From assembly GCA_015039465.1 (NCBI GenBank), contig MU130261.1:119629-165374 (forward strand): DNA of 45,746 bases. The letters run 5' to 3'. This DNA comes from Phlegmacium glaucopus (Eukaryota; Basidiomycota; Agaricomycetes; Agaricales; Cortinariaceae). Within the stretch, counting starts at the first letter, position 1, and each line of letters starts with the position of its first letter. This document shows, piece by piece, positions 9,142 to 19,590 of this stretch. The notes beneath the pieces are model-generated. The model did not search any database, was not told the DNA's origin, and saw nothing but the letters and a program-made list of their open reading frames with translations. The position numbers and the translations under genes are program-made.

Positions 9142-11528
9142 GATTACAGTTTTGCCTACCCGCCATGTATAGATAACGGACGTCAGATATCGGACTATTG
9201 TGTTCTTTGAATGACATACGTGCTTCGCGAAAATAAGGTATTGAATGATTGTATCTTTTGAATTGTATATGTCTCTTGCAAAAATCGAGTGTTAATCATG
9301 CGAGAGGAGGGATGGGTAATGGGGATGAATTTTTGGCAGAATTTGGAGCTCATGGATCCTTAAAACGTAGGAAAGCATCTAGATGTGCTATATTAGCCTT
9401 GGTAAAATTACGGTAGATGCTATGTTAGCGAACTCACAGATCGCTGTTTTGATCACTTTGAACTTTCTCCGCAGGGAGATTTTGAATATAAATTGTTAGT
9501 TGAAATACCAAATAGGCTACCCCCAGGTTCTTAGAGCGCAACTGAGGGGAAATTTTTTGGTTAAGCGTGTTCCAAGAATAACAATTCTGATTGTTGAGCT
9601 GCGAGCGATTGACAGAAGATAGATGATTGCGAATAATCAGCACTGCACATACCCCGAACTATCCGTTACTACGTTGCATAATGACACAGCAAAAAATTTC
9701 ATACACTCCGGTGAGACCACTCACAGCATTTAAACACTAACCTACCGCGTATGATTCCTCACTATCTATGGTTAGTATTATGATGACTGACGTAATCGGA
9801 ATAGCCGAGGTCCAAGAAAGAACAACTGCATATATTCCAAAAGTTGACGAACCGCTAGTCTCGTTTGAGTCTCGTACCACCACGCGTGTCATGGACAGTC
9901 TTGTCTGAAAGCCCATCACATGACAGGGCAGAGTCACAACCGTTACTATTAATGAAAACGATTACAGTTGTCGGAGGTTGTCGGTGATCAAACAATTTAA
10001 AATGAGATGTCGTTTTGCTTAGCCTGCCTCACCTGGGCAACATTTTAAAATACAAAAAATCATGTTTATTTATGACCCTAATAAAATAATGTGTCTATAA
10101 AGACCTTAGAAGTCATCTCCACTGACGGTATAAATCATTTGGCCAAAAGTCGACCGCCCTAGTCTCCGAAGGCAGGCTATAAATGAATGGAAGACGATGG
10201 TCTGCTTTTGATCGTGCCTGTCTTACTGTAAGACGTAAGCTTTGACCCTCACATGATCTTCTGCAGGCACGTGCAGTAGGGATAAACAAAGACGCGTCCC
10301 GCCGCCTTCCATCGATGAGCACGTTTAGTTCACCTTTTCATCATTCTTACGGTGCATTTCCGGCCCAATTTGACTCTCTATATATCTTCATGGGAAAGAT
10401 TGAGGCGCAAACTTAAACTGGTATCAATGCCTCACGTGATTCTCGAGAACGGTTGACCGCCCTTCGGCTGCCTCACGGCAGCCGGAGTTCTAACTTCTAA
10501 CCACCTTACCTACCCAAGACCGCGCGAAAAGGAGATATACCTGCCCACTAACCCTACCGCTAACCCGAACGCGAACCACTAAAGCAAACTCCTAACGCTA
10601 AACAGGATCCTAACCAATCACTAGCCCAACCCAAACCCAGCGGCACCTAACCGGCGAGCTACGGCATCCAATTTGATGGAAGATCAGCGACACATCGTGT
10701 TGTCAACCCTTACACCAAGACAGGACCCCCGAATATCCTGACAAATGTCTGATCCTAGGCGGAGTGGAGGCGAAATACACAAAATGCGGCCTCAGGAGCC
10801 GTTTTTTGTGTCCGGATAAAAATTGTGGTTTTGAGGCATTTTCCGGATAAAAATTGGCTTCTTTGACTTGAAATTTTTTTGGAAAATGGTTCCCAATCTC
10901 TCAATCGATGCATACATAGTTAAAAGGAAAAGCCGTGGGAAATTTTCGCCCACCAAAGATCAAGCATCTGGCCGAGTATTCGGGGGTCCTACCAAGACCT
11001 TATGCAGGCAAGAAATCCGTATGCGTTACATTCTCAATCTATTTATTTCTATAGGTTCTTACTATTCCTGCGAATAATAGTCAAGCAAGAGCGTTTGAAG
11101 AACCTTCTACTGCGACCAAGGCTTTCCTCAAAAATCTCTTTGCCCCTTAAATGTGTAACGTCGTAGGCAGATAAATAGTACGATGTTGGGTTGCGTCGAG
11201 GCTTAGGTTATATGCATCAAAAAAATGAATATGATATGCCTTGTATGCGCGTTTATCAATTTATCCTTTGTTGAATGGTTCTTTACATGCAGCAAGTCCA
11301 TAAGATCATTACTTCATATAGTCTACGTCATGCCAGCAATGGTTCATTGAAACTTCGACCTTAGGCTCAATCAAATCCCCTGAGAGGGGCGTGCATCAGC
11401 CTGATCAGGGCAGTGTAGTCTGTTTTTGATGGTTCGTGTCTCACAACTTCCCCATTTGGGGGAGTGTGTCGAACTACGTATATCTTCTGACCCCAGTTGA
11501 GATGAAAAAGGATAGCTTTGTTGATGAG
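9142..11528. other. Gene-poor stretch with small repeats and a degenerate telomere-like patch
   Basis: No gene could be supported; open frames at 9434-9643, 9737-9937, 10113-10322 and 10868-11077 have no motif or splice context. Structures seen are a perfect 8-bp-arm hairpin CGGCTGCC-TCAC-GGCAGCCG at 10465-10484, a CTAACCC-rich patch at about 10546-10680 resembling degenerate CCCTAA telomeric sequence, and a direct repeat of TCCGGATAAAAATTG near 10814 and 10841. Confidence 0.4.
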
Positions 11529-11664
11529 GTTGTCAAACACGTCTATGGATGTTTCCTGTCATTTCAACAAGTACATCATCTGGCTGGAAGCCAACCAAAG
11601 ACACATATCAAGAAGCATTGGGTCCATTGACAGTTTTGATGGCAACTGATTTCAAAAATAGCTG
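11529..11664 (+). repeat. Dispersed ~135-bp repeat, copy 2
   Basis: Second copy of the sequence at 5627-5766, same orientation, with roughly a dozen substitutions. The palindromic element at 11685 lies immediately downstream of this copy, while copy 1 has an AT run at the same point. Confidence 0.6.
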
Positions 11665-11684
11665 TAGTTTTGTCAAGAAAAATA

Positions 11685-12251
11685 TGTCGGAAATATATAT
11701 CAAAAGTGCCTTATAATCAGTCACGATTTTTTGTGACTGTCACACTGAAAAAAGAATCTGTTCTGGTGCGAGTTGTACACGTATTTTAGCCATTCAGACT
11801 GTATATGATATCTTAAAGTCGGTTAATCTTCTGAACTCTCAAAAATATGGGGTGTAAAACAGTGAGGAACGAGATTTGGTCAAACTTACAAGACGAACTG
11901 CGGCCTTATGAGGCCTTATGAGGCCGGTAATCCCGATAATCCAAATGTGACGAATTCGTGACAGTTTCTGCCCTGTCACGAATTCGTCATATTTGGATTA
12001 TCGGGATTACCGGCCTCATAAGGCCTTATAAGTTATAAGGCCGCAGTTCATCTTGTAAGTCTGACCAAATCTCGTTCCTCACTGTTTTACACCCCATATT
12101 TTTGAGAGTTCAGAATATTAACCGCCTTTAAGATATCATGTACAGTCTGAATGGCTAAAATACGTGTACAACTTGCACCAGAACAGATTCTTTTTTCCAG
12201 TGTGACAGTCACAAAAAATCGTGACTGATTATACCTTCAATATTTCCGACA
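11685..12251. mobile_element. 567-bp palindromic (foldback) element
   Basis: The two halves are near-perfect inverted copies of about 280 bp. The ends are TGTCGGAAATA (11685-11695) and TATTTCCGACA (12241-12251). The centre is a perfect stem GACGAATTCGTGACAG / CTGTCACGAATTCGTC (11949-11964 and 11973-11988) around TTTCTGCC, and the geometric midpoint falls inside this 8-base loop. There is no reading frame of note. Only a few mismatches and small indels (for example extra bases near 11700 and 12025) separate the arms. It looks like a foldback or MITE-type element; no clear target duplication is visible. Confidence 0.75.
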
Positions 12252-12598
12252 ATTAATTACGCCCAAATCCTCGGTGGGAAAGCGTTTCCGTGGCAGGGTA
12301 GCCAGTCACTCCACAAGGCGAGGTTTAAAAAAAACTGTCCGTGCCAGCTCCCAACTTGAATTTCAGTTATTTTTTTAGGTGTGTTACTAACACAATTTTC
12401 TAATCTATGATAGAAATATGAATTCTATGCTATTAAATTATATCTCTTAAACACAGGTTATATATTTATAGGGCTTCTCAGTCGCTGTGCAGTACTCATA
12501 TACCCGACTTGGAGGGCCTCAGACTTGGAGCCATCACAATTACTCAGATCTGCAGGCAGAGGAAGTTAAAGCAGCGGCCCACTGGCAACCCCGAACCA
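12252..12598. other. Non-coding stretch upstream of LINE relic
   Basis: Nothing recognised except AT-rich sequence from 12360 to 12470. The part after about 12480 may be an older upstream piece of the LINE relic, but no frame is preserved there. Confidence 0.3.
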
Positions 12599-12957
12599 AA
12601 ACTTTCCATGGAAGGCTCTGCCGTACAGTAAATCAGCAATCCGACAGGTGTATCATGCAAGATTGAAACGAATGGCAATGAAAATATGGCAGGACTCACC
12701 AAGATACGAGCTCATGAAGCGGTTAGACCCAACAATATGCCATCTGTTAGGTTTGCCAAGCAAATATCGACGATGCAAGGTAAACAAGTAAGTCTATCGT
12801 CTCAACTGAGATCGGGACTCGGAACACATCCCCCTGAATAAACACTTGCATCGAATTAAGAAAACGGACTCCCCGATCTGCCCTTCAATTGTTGCCACCA
12901 CCGTGACGAAACAGTTATCCATTTTGTGATGCACTGCCCAGTAGGCTCGTGACCAGC
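12599..12957 (+). pseudogene. LINE (non-LTR retrotransposon) reverse-transcriptase C-terminal relic
   Basis: Conceptual translation shows RQVYHARLKRMAMKIWQDSP, then RYELMKRLDPT, then a frame change into SSLSSQLRSGLGTHPP, a further shift into LNKHLHRIKKTDSPICP and finally DETVIHFVMHCP. This is the usual C-terminal tail of fungal LINE proteins: a W-x-x-SPR segment, an LRTGH-x-x-LN-x-HLHRI segment, and a CCHC-like knuckle with DETV-x-HF...CP. Stops and frameshifts show it is dead. The rest of the element is absent. Confidence 0.6.
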
Positions 12958-13087
12958 CGCTACCTTTCGAGCTCCGCTGAGCAACCGCTGAGCATTTAGG
13001 TCCTTTTTACACTCCGCCATATGTTTGACACAACAATAACGCCACAACAAAACATAAACAACGGATCACCTAAGGACTGGTCGCGAG

Positions 13088-13763
13088 TAGGGCTGGGTTT
13101 TTTACTGCTATGTTAAAAACACCCTAGTAAATCACATGTTTTTAACATGTTTTTAACGTTAATAACATAGGGGGGCCTAGACTCTCAAGCCTGTCACACT
13201 CGCGAGCTCTATTCGGATTGTCACTCTTATGACGAGTGACAATCAAGGGTATTTCGAGTTGCCTCGTCACGCGCAACTGATGACATTATGTAATATGTCC
13301 GAAATACCGGATGGGGACGAGCCTAAGGGGGGCCTTGTGATTTACTGTTAGATACCCACATCTTCTGTCTGGGCCAGGCTGCGGAATTCTTTTTTTTTTC
13401 TCATTCTGAACCTGTGCCAGCATTTGAAGATGATTTTCAAGGATGAGTTGAGGATGAGTGAAGATGTCTAATTGTGCGCTGTGGCTGCTTCATCAACAAT
13501 GGCAATGATGCAACCTTTGCATACCTGCTCAATACCCAGCTTCCTTGCCCTGTAGTAGTTTATCACATTAAATACAAAATTTTGATGTTAATAACTGTTA
13601 ATAACATGTTATTAACTTCAAATTTTTTTAGCCACTTCGTGGCAATAATGTTATGATTACGTAGCAAAATAACGGTTAATAACCTAAGTAACTAACATCA
13701 CACGAAGGCCCAGACCATAATCACGTTACAAACAGCCCGGGCTAGCAAAAAAACCCAGCCCTA
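13088..13763. mobile_element. Non-autonomous hAT-like element (676 bp) with 8-bp target duplication
   Basis: The left end is TAGGGCTGGGTTTTTT and the right end is AAAAAACCCAGCCCTA, a perfect inverted pair of 16 bases. Immediately outside are identical 8-bp sequences GTCGCGAG (13080-13087 and 13764-13771), the target duplication length of the hAT superfamily; TAGGG-type ends also fit hAT. No transposase is encoded. The interior has many GTTAATAAC/GTTATTAAC motifs, including a perfect 20-bp palindrome at 13597-13616, which may be subterminal transposase-binding sites. Confidence 0.85.
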
Positions 13764-13771
13764 GTCGCGAG

Positions 13772-14433
13772 TCTACTATCAATGATATATGATACGAGAA
13801 GGAGCTCGAATTTTGTCCAAACTATTGATGGAACCCACCCTGTTCTCTTGCCTGTTTCAGTACGCGTGCACGCAGTCTTTGAAGACATCCCTAGTCAGCC
13901 TTCTCAACGATAATAATATCACAACCATTTATATCCATCACCAATCTACTCTATAGTACCCAAACATTACGTTCACTATTTCATGCGCGGTCCTTGCTAC
14001 GTGTCGCAACGCGACGCCCATAGCTGCTTGCGACGAGACTCTCACTTGTTACGGGCAATTAGATGGGCAAATAGTTACAGTTGTGCTTTTATCTACCGAC
14101 AATAAACGAGGTTTTTTTAAAAAACAAAAAAAAAAGCACCGTGCGTCTGAATCGTATTCAATGAGATGTGCCAATGCGATAGCATTTGACGATTAAATAA
14201 TTCCTCAAGGTTACGCATCAACAAGAATCTCCAAATTATCTTGTCGGCGTCAGTTCCTATATATAGACAGTTGCAGGTTATGCCTTGTCATCTTGTCATA
14301 CTCTCTATCGTAGCTCACTCTCTATATTTAGATATCTTCTGCCCTCATTATCCCAATGGGAACATAAACCGCAATACAAAATACAGATAAAGAATATGGA
14401 ATCAACTCAGATTTCTCCTCGATCCGCTTTAAC
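13772..14433. other. Non-coding stretch before gene island
   Basis: No gene is supported. It includes an A-rich/T-rich tract at about 14109-14138. The frame at 14285-14554 on the plus strand lies over the 3' end of a minus-strand gene and is not convincing. Confidence 0.35.
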
Positions 14434-15218
14434 CTACGCAAAGTGCCGTTCCAGTTTATCAAGTATTAGCAGCTGTGAATTCCGAGGCATGATGATGGAA
14501 TCTAGCGTACGTCCTGCTCGCTCGGCGTCATCAACTCTTCTTTCAACCTCTTAACAACCTTATCCGACTTGTCATCTTTGTCCTGTCGTAGGTCAACTTC
14601 ATCTTCTTTGCCCTGGGCACCCGAGAGAGGTCCGGAAACTTCGTCACGCGAGTAGAATGCTGATGTTGAAGACGCACTATCTTCACCATCTTTTATATGG
14701 CGTGTGCGAAGGTATTCTACTGTTCTGGACTGTAATTCACTTGGAGTTCCGGAAGATTGATCTGCCTGTATGCGAGTTATTTATAAGACCGAAATGAGCA
14801 TTTGGTCTCGTGCACACCTTGACAGACGCTTCTGAAACACTAGCCAAGGGTTCATTCCATCCTGGGGCATGGGCATGGGGTGTGGAGGTCTTGTGTTGTA
14901 CACCTTTGAGGTTGCGATTTTTTTCGAGCTCCAATGTCTATTCCTCGTCAGTTGACACGCCGAAGTGAGGGCTGGACAAGGAAAGGCGCACCTCTGGATC
15001 ATTATCGTGCATCGTGCTGATTGTATTTAGTTAAGAAGATGATCAACGTCTACTAATGATAATAGAAACCTTGAGTAAAACCTTGCTCCAAGGTCAGCAA
15101 CACCGTATATGCGAGGAAGAGCATGAATGACCAACCTTGTGCATCTCAGGCTAGCTGCTGCAGTAACACGTGCTGTAGATCCGCGTAGGACTGAACGTGA
15201 GGCTAAGAGTGTAAACAT
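14434..15218 (-). CDS. Small mitochondrial protein with HAPGWNE motif, unknown function
   Basis: I reconstruct six exons on the minus strand: 15218-15136, 15081-15070 (a 12-base microexon), 15016-14992, 14937-14818, 14765-14511 and 14472-14434, giving 177 residues with all phases consistent. The N-terminus MFTLLASRSVLRGSTARVTA is basic, hydroxylated and free of acids, as in mitochondrial presequences, and is followed by RFYSST, a plausible cleavage site. The mature part begins MHDNDPE and contains HKTSTPHAHAPGWNEPLAS, then SEASVKADQS and TVEYLRTRH, and ends in a lysine/aspartate-rich tail. I believe the HAPGWNE segment recurs in small fungal proteins, but I cannot name a function. Start chosen because the exon chain recovers a full presequence. 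Confidence 0.65.
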
Positions 15219-15356
15219 TGCTAGTAGTCGAAGGGAGTTAACGTGCAATGGCTGACTATTTAAATGTCTTGGCTTGACGTCATTATCTCAAAGTTCCCAC
15301 GGCTGGTAGATAGGAGGCACTTAATAATATTGTGCTCTTCTACAATTTACAAGATT
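15219..15356. promoter_or_regulatory. Intergenic spacer: promoter side of the mitochondrial gene, 3' side of CCT5
   Basis: This 138-bp gap separates the start of the small mitochondrial gene from the stop of CCT5, both on the minus strand. It must hold the promoter and 5' UTR of the former and the polyadenylation region of the latter. No clear TATA box is seen. Confidence 0.4.
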
Positions 15357-17604
15357 CTACTCATCCGCCTGGCCAGCGGTGATCACGTCATCTAACGCGG
15401 AACGAAAAATAAGAAATAAATACAAAAAAAAACGATAGATACATACCAATCTTAAGCACTGCACGAACAAGCTACATAGAGTACGGGAGGTCATTAACTG
15501 AAAGTAAGAGGTGAAAAGGCAGGAGACAAACCTGAGTGGCAAGTAGATATTGTTGGCGTTTTGAGATGAGAGGATCATACACAAATTGCTTTTTCATGTC
15601 TATCAAGTGAATCCCCACGTCAGAATTAGCCTTTATCTCATCTCGCAAGGACGTACCGGTTTCTCCTCGTCCATTACAATCGATTCCAAGCCGTGAGTTC
15701 TTCTCAAGTACCTGCCGGCTGCGAACATCGGTCAAAGTTTCAATTGGCGAAAGACCACTGTTCTCTGCTAGAGCCAGAGGTATAGAATCAAGAGCTGATG
15801 AGAAAGCCCGCATCGCGTATTGTTCAATCGAAGGAATCTAGGGCGGTATGAGATAAGAACAAAGGTGTAGAGAACATGGTCAAATCATACCTCATCTGCC
15901 GCTTTTGATACGGCTATTGCACAGCTGATATCGGCAGATCCTCCTCCATAGACGACTCGATCATCCACGACCAAGTTGCGGACGGCACAAATAGCATCAT
16001 GAAGAGCCCGCTTAGCTTCGTCAACGATCTACATCCATCCGCGAAAGTGAGACTTCTTGAGTAATAAAATAAAAAACGACGAAATTAACCATCTTATTGC
16101 TTCCTCGGACAAAGATCGTGACAGCCCGTGTGTTCGCACATTCTTCGATGACGAGCATTTTATCACGGGTTGTGCCGAATGAGACTTCGCGCACGACCCC
16201 AGCATAGCCTAGCTTTGCTTTCGTGAGATCTTCGAATCGAGGTACGATGCGACCTTGAGTGGCAATCGCGATTAACTAAGTCATCAAACTCATAAGAACA
16301 CAGAAAAAACGTGATGATACCAGATGCATACCTCTATCTCAGGCCCCCCAACCCATCTCACAGCAGGAAGCTCATTTTGCATCAACAAGTGATTCGCCTC
16401 ATCATCAAAGCCCCATTGACAGATGACCAAGTTAGCCCCAGTGTCTTTCACTCGCTTGATCATATCTGCAAATTTTTCCTTCTCGTAGTCCCGCAGCTTC
16501 TTATACTCCTCAACACTGGTAATGTCCAGCTTGTGTTTGGTTTTGGGACGCGGGGGTTCAAATGCGCATGTAAGAATGGCGAGACGAGCATCCTTGACGA
16601 CTCGGGGCATTTGGGGATGTGACATATCTTTGTCAAGGAGGACACCTCGGATCAGTTTGGTATCTGCGAGAGAACCTCCAACTTTGCCGTCAACTTTGAT
16701 CATATCGAAGGGGACATCCTTGCGTTCAAGATCGGCTACAGCCAACACAGCATCCACGGCGATTTGAGCAAACTGGGCGTGCTCTTTTGATACGCTGAAA
16801 ATAATCCATTCAATCCGGGAAAAAAAGAAGACAAGAAGAGGGGAGGGAAATACATTTTGCTACCTAAACTTGTCAACGCGGTTTTGAAGAGATTTTCGGT
16901 ATTGTCGAGGGAAAAATCCATGCTTTCAGATATACGATCAAGCTGCTCGACAGCAACCGCACATGCACGATCAAAACCATCTGCGATCCGGATTGGATGT
17001 ATGCCTCGGTCAAGCAAAGCTTCACTTTGTTCTAGAAGGGCACCAGCCAGAACTACCAAGAAGCTCTTGAGAGAGATCAGATAGTATGTGAAAACAAAAG
17101 AACGCACCGACGACACCCGTAGTGCCATCTCCGATCTCATCGTCTTGGCTTTTCGAAAGTTGAACAAGAAGTTTTGCGATTTGGTGTTCAACCTCCATCT
17201 GACCCAATATAGTGGCTCCATCGTTCGTTACCGTGATCTCACCATCGGCAGATATTAGGATTTTATCCAAGCCTGTAATAGAGAATTATAACAATAAAAA
17301 CTGAGTTTACTTTCAAACATGATGAGAATGACCGAACCTCGAGGACCCAAGGATGTTCGGATGATGTTGGCAACAGTCCGAGCAGCAAGTATATGTGACT
17401 AGAGACAGGGTAAGAGTTTTCGAACAGCTTACTGACGATAAAACAGTACCTTGATCGCCTCTACGCCATGTGTCCTTGTTTTCTTTCCTTGTTCCCGAAG
17501 GATGATGAACGGTCTCCCGTACTGAAGAGATATCAGATAAGTTTCTGGGGACAAAGCACTCTACTCACCTCATCTGTAGCGTATACCGCTGAAGAAGGGT
17601 CCAT
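15357..17604 (-). CDS. CCT5: T-complex protein 1 subunit epsilon (CCT5), cytosolic chaperonin
   Basis: Eleven exons on the minus strand (17604-17569, 17521-17450, 17398-17338, 17272-17108, 17052-16854, 16794-16332, 16275-16090, 16028-15891, 15837-15532, 15471-15447, 15391-15357) join in phase to 561 residues, the usual size for this subunit. The equatorial ATPase signatures TSLGPRGLDKIL, DGATIL and [13 protein letters not shown] are present, and so is the second nucleotide motif around [31 protein letters not shown] is the epsilon-specific apical stretch, and the C-terminal helix region reads [15 protein letters not shown] is the eight-subunit ring that folds actin and tubulin with ATP. The start [12 protein letters not shown] is short and directly precedes YGRPFIIL, as in orthologues. 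It is divergent from PP2A with only 186 bp between starts. Confidence 0.95.
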
Positions 17605-17790
17605 TAGAGTAGAAAAATACGATTTGTCGAGGATGTCCAAGCACGCGTCGTCGCGAAATAATCTGCGGAGTGATGTGTAACGGCGTGACGTTACAAGGGA
17701 TTGACAGACCTATCATTCTCACTTCCATCTTCTCCCAAACCAATCTCCAACCTCTGAATCGTATAAAAGACTTTAAAGGAAATTTTACGC
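17605..17790. promoter_or_regulatory. Bidirectional promoter between CCT5 and PP2A catalytic subunit
   Basis: The start codons of CCT5 (minus) and the PP2A gene (plus) are 186 bp apart, so this segment must serve both. A TATA-like GTATAAAAGA lies at 17761-17770, only about 20 bases before the PP2A ATG. That would make a very short PP2A leader, or else transcription starts upstream. GTGTAACGGCGTGACGTTAC (about 17674-17693) contains a TGACGT core that resembles a CRE/ATF site; this is inference only. Confidence 0.55.
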
Positions 17791-19198
17791 ATGGAACACG
17801 AAATCGATGGCTGGATCGAACAGCTCAGCCAGTGCAAACAGCTCTCAGAAGTGGATGTCAAACGACTCTGCGACAAGGTAGGTGGATAAGGGTTTAACAA
17901 TAGCGCGCGCCAAGTTTTGTTTTTTCTCGAGAGTCTCTACAGAGCTTGATCTGACAAATTTTCATTTAAATTCTTATAGACACGGGAAATATTGATGGAA
18001 GAATCGAATGTTCAACCGGTGAGATGTCCGGTGACAGTTTGTGGTGATATTCATGGTCAATTCGTACGTTTTCTTGCGATAATCCAAGTTTCCGTTCTAC
18101 ATCTCAACTCCCGTTTATCTGTACCTTATCTATCCGCTTTGGTGCTCTTTTTCATATGTTGGGACGACAATCAGCATGATCTATCAGAATTGTTTCGAAT
18201 CGGCGGAAATTCACCAGACACAAACTACCTCTTCATGGGAGACTACGTTGATCGAGGATACTACTCAGTCGAGACTGTAACGTTACTCGTGGCACTTAAA
18301 CTCCGTTATCGTGATCGGTTAACCATCCTTCGCGGGAATCACGAATCGAGACAAATCACTCAGGTATATGGCTTTTATGATGAATGCCTTCGAAAATATG
18401 GCAACGCCAATGTCTGGCGCTTCTTCACCGACTTGTTTGACTTTCTGCCTCTCACTGCCCTCATTGATAACCAAGTATGTTTTCTTTTTCGTCATCCTTT
18501 GGACATCTGACGACAATTTTATGGCACCTGCTTATCTTGCCTATCTCTCTTGTCTTATAGATATTTTGCTTACACGGAGGCCTATCACCGTCTATCGATA
18601 CCCTAGACCATGTCCGTACCATCGAGCGAGTGCAAGAAGTACCCCACGAAGGTCCTATGTGTGATTTGCTGTGGTCTGACCCTGATGACCGATGTGGGTG
18701 GGGTATATCGCCGCGTGGTGCAGGATATACTTTCGGACAGGATATATCAGAAGCTTTCAACCACAATAATGGACTCACACTTGTTGCACGAGCGCATCAA
18801 TTGGTCATGGAGGGTATGTTGCACTTTCTCTGGCATCCTATGTAGAGTTCAACTGGTTGAGTGTACCCTTTCTTTATGCCCGCAAAACATCAGGTTACAG
18901 TTGGGGTCAAGATAGAAACGTGGTGACAATTTTTAGTGCACCAAACTATTGTTATCGATGCGGCAACCAGGCTGCTATAATGGAGATAGATGAAAAATTA
19001 TCTTACAACTTGTTCGTTCATTTTAAATCCTCTATACCGATCAAACTAACCTCTTTGGCGTCGTAGCCTACAATTCGATCCTGCTCCGCGGGCCGGGGAA
19101 CCCCTTGTATCACGGCGTGTACCTGATTATTTCCTGGTAAGCTGCTGGTTAACATTGTACTCTCTTCAACTTACCATTACTTCTCGTATCACCAGTGA
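17791..19198 (+). CDS. Serine/threonine protein phosphatase PP2A catalytic subunit
   Basis: Seven exons (17791-17877, 17980-18063, 18175-18474, 18561-18813, 18894-19011, 19067-19136, 19196-19198) give 304 residues; PP2A catalytic subunits are about 309. Metal-binding and catalytic motifs are intact: GDIHGQF, GDYVDRG, GNHE, then HGGLSPS, WSDPDDR and [11 protein letters not shown]. The YCYRCGN box and the DYFL C-terminus identify PP2A over PP1, PP4 or PP6. The tail reads RRVPDYFL, where most PP2A proteins have RRTPDYFL, so the phosphorylatable threonine is a valine here. The last intron (19137-19195) separates the terminal Leu codon from the stop codon, which forms its own exon. A partial copy of exons 4-5 with their intron is at 26155-26569. 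Confidence 0.95.
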
Positions 19199-19590
19199 TG
19201 AAAACGACCCTCTCATATTCAAGTTAATAACGTACATATTCTTACACGTGTACAATGATTATTTTCGAAGAGCCGTCAAGACATATACCTTTTCCTCCAT
19301 TCTCAATCATGTATAGATCATACAGCGCCACTGCTTCGAAAAAAAACTGCGTCCACAGACTTTCTCTGGAGTGACAATCAAGTCTACCCTGCGAATTAGT
19401 CGTTTTACCACAGTACTATTTCTCGATTTAAGCACAACTTTCTGCTAGTATACATGACTGTAATGACAATTCCGCGATCCCATGTGACGGAGTTTCGAAA
19501 TCTGGTCGATGGGCGCTAATAACTGTTCGTTTGGGGGTCGCCTAGCCTCCAAGATCTACATTAACAAGCTATAAGATAAGATAAAACGTT
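19199..19590. other. 3' spacer between convergent PP2A and CTK3-like genes
   Basis: The two genes are convergent here, so this holds both 3' UTRs. If the last PP2A intron is retained, the PP2A frame stays open to a TAG at 19314-19316. No other gene is seen. Confidence 0.5.

Noticed and set aside
16311..16767. Plus-strand open frames over the CCT5 gene
   Set aside because: They are antisense shadows of a well-conserved coding exon.
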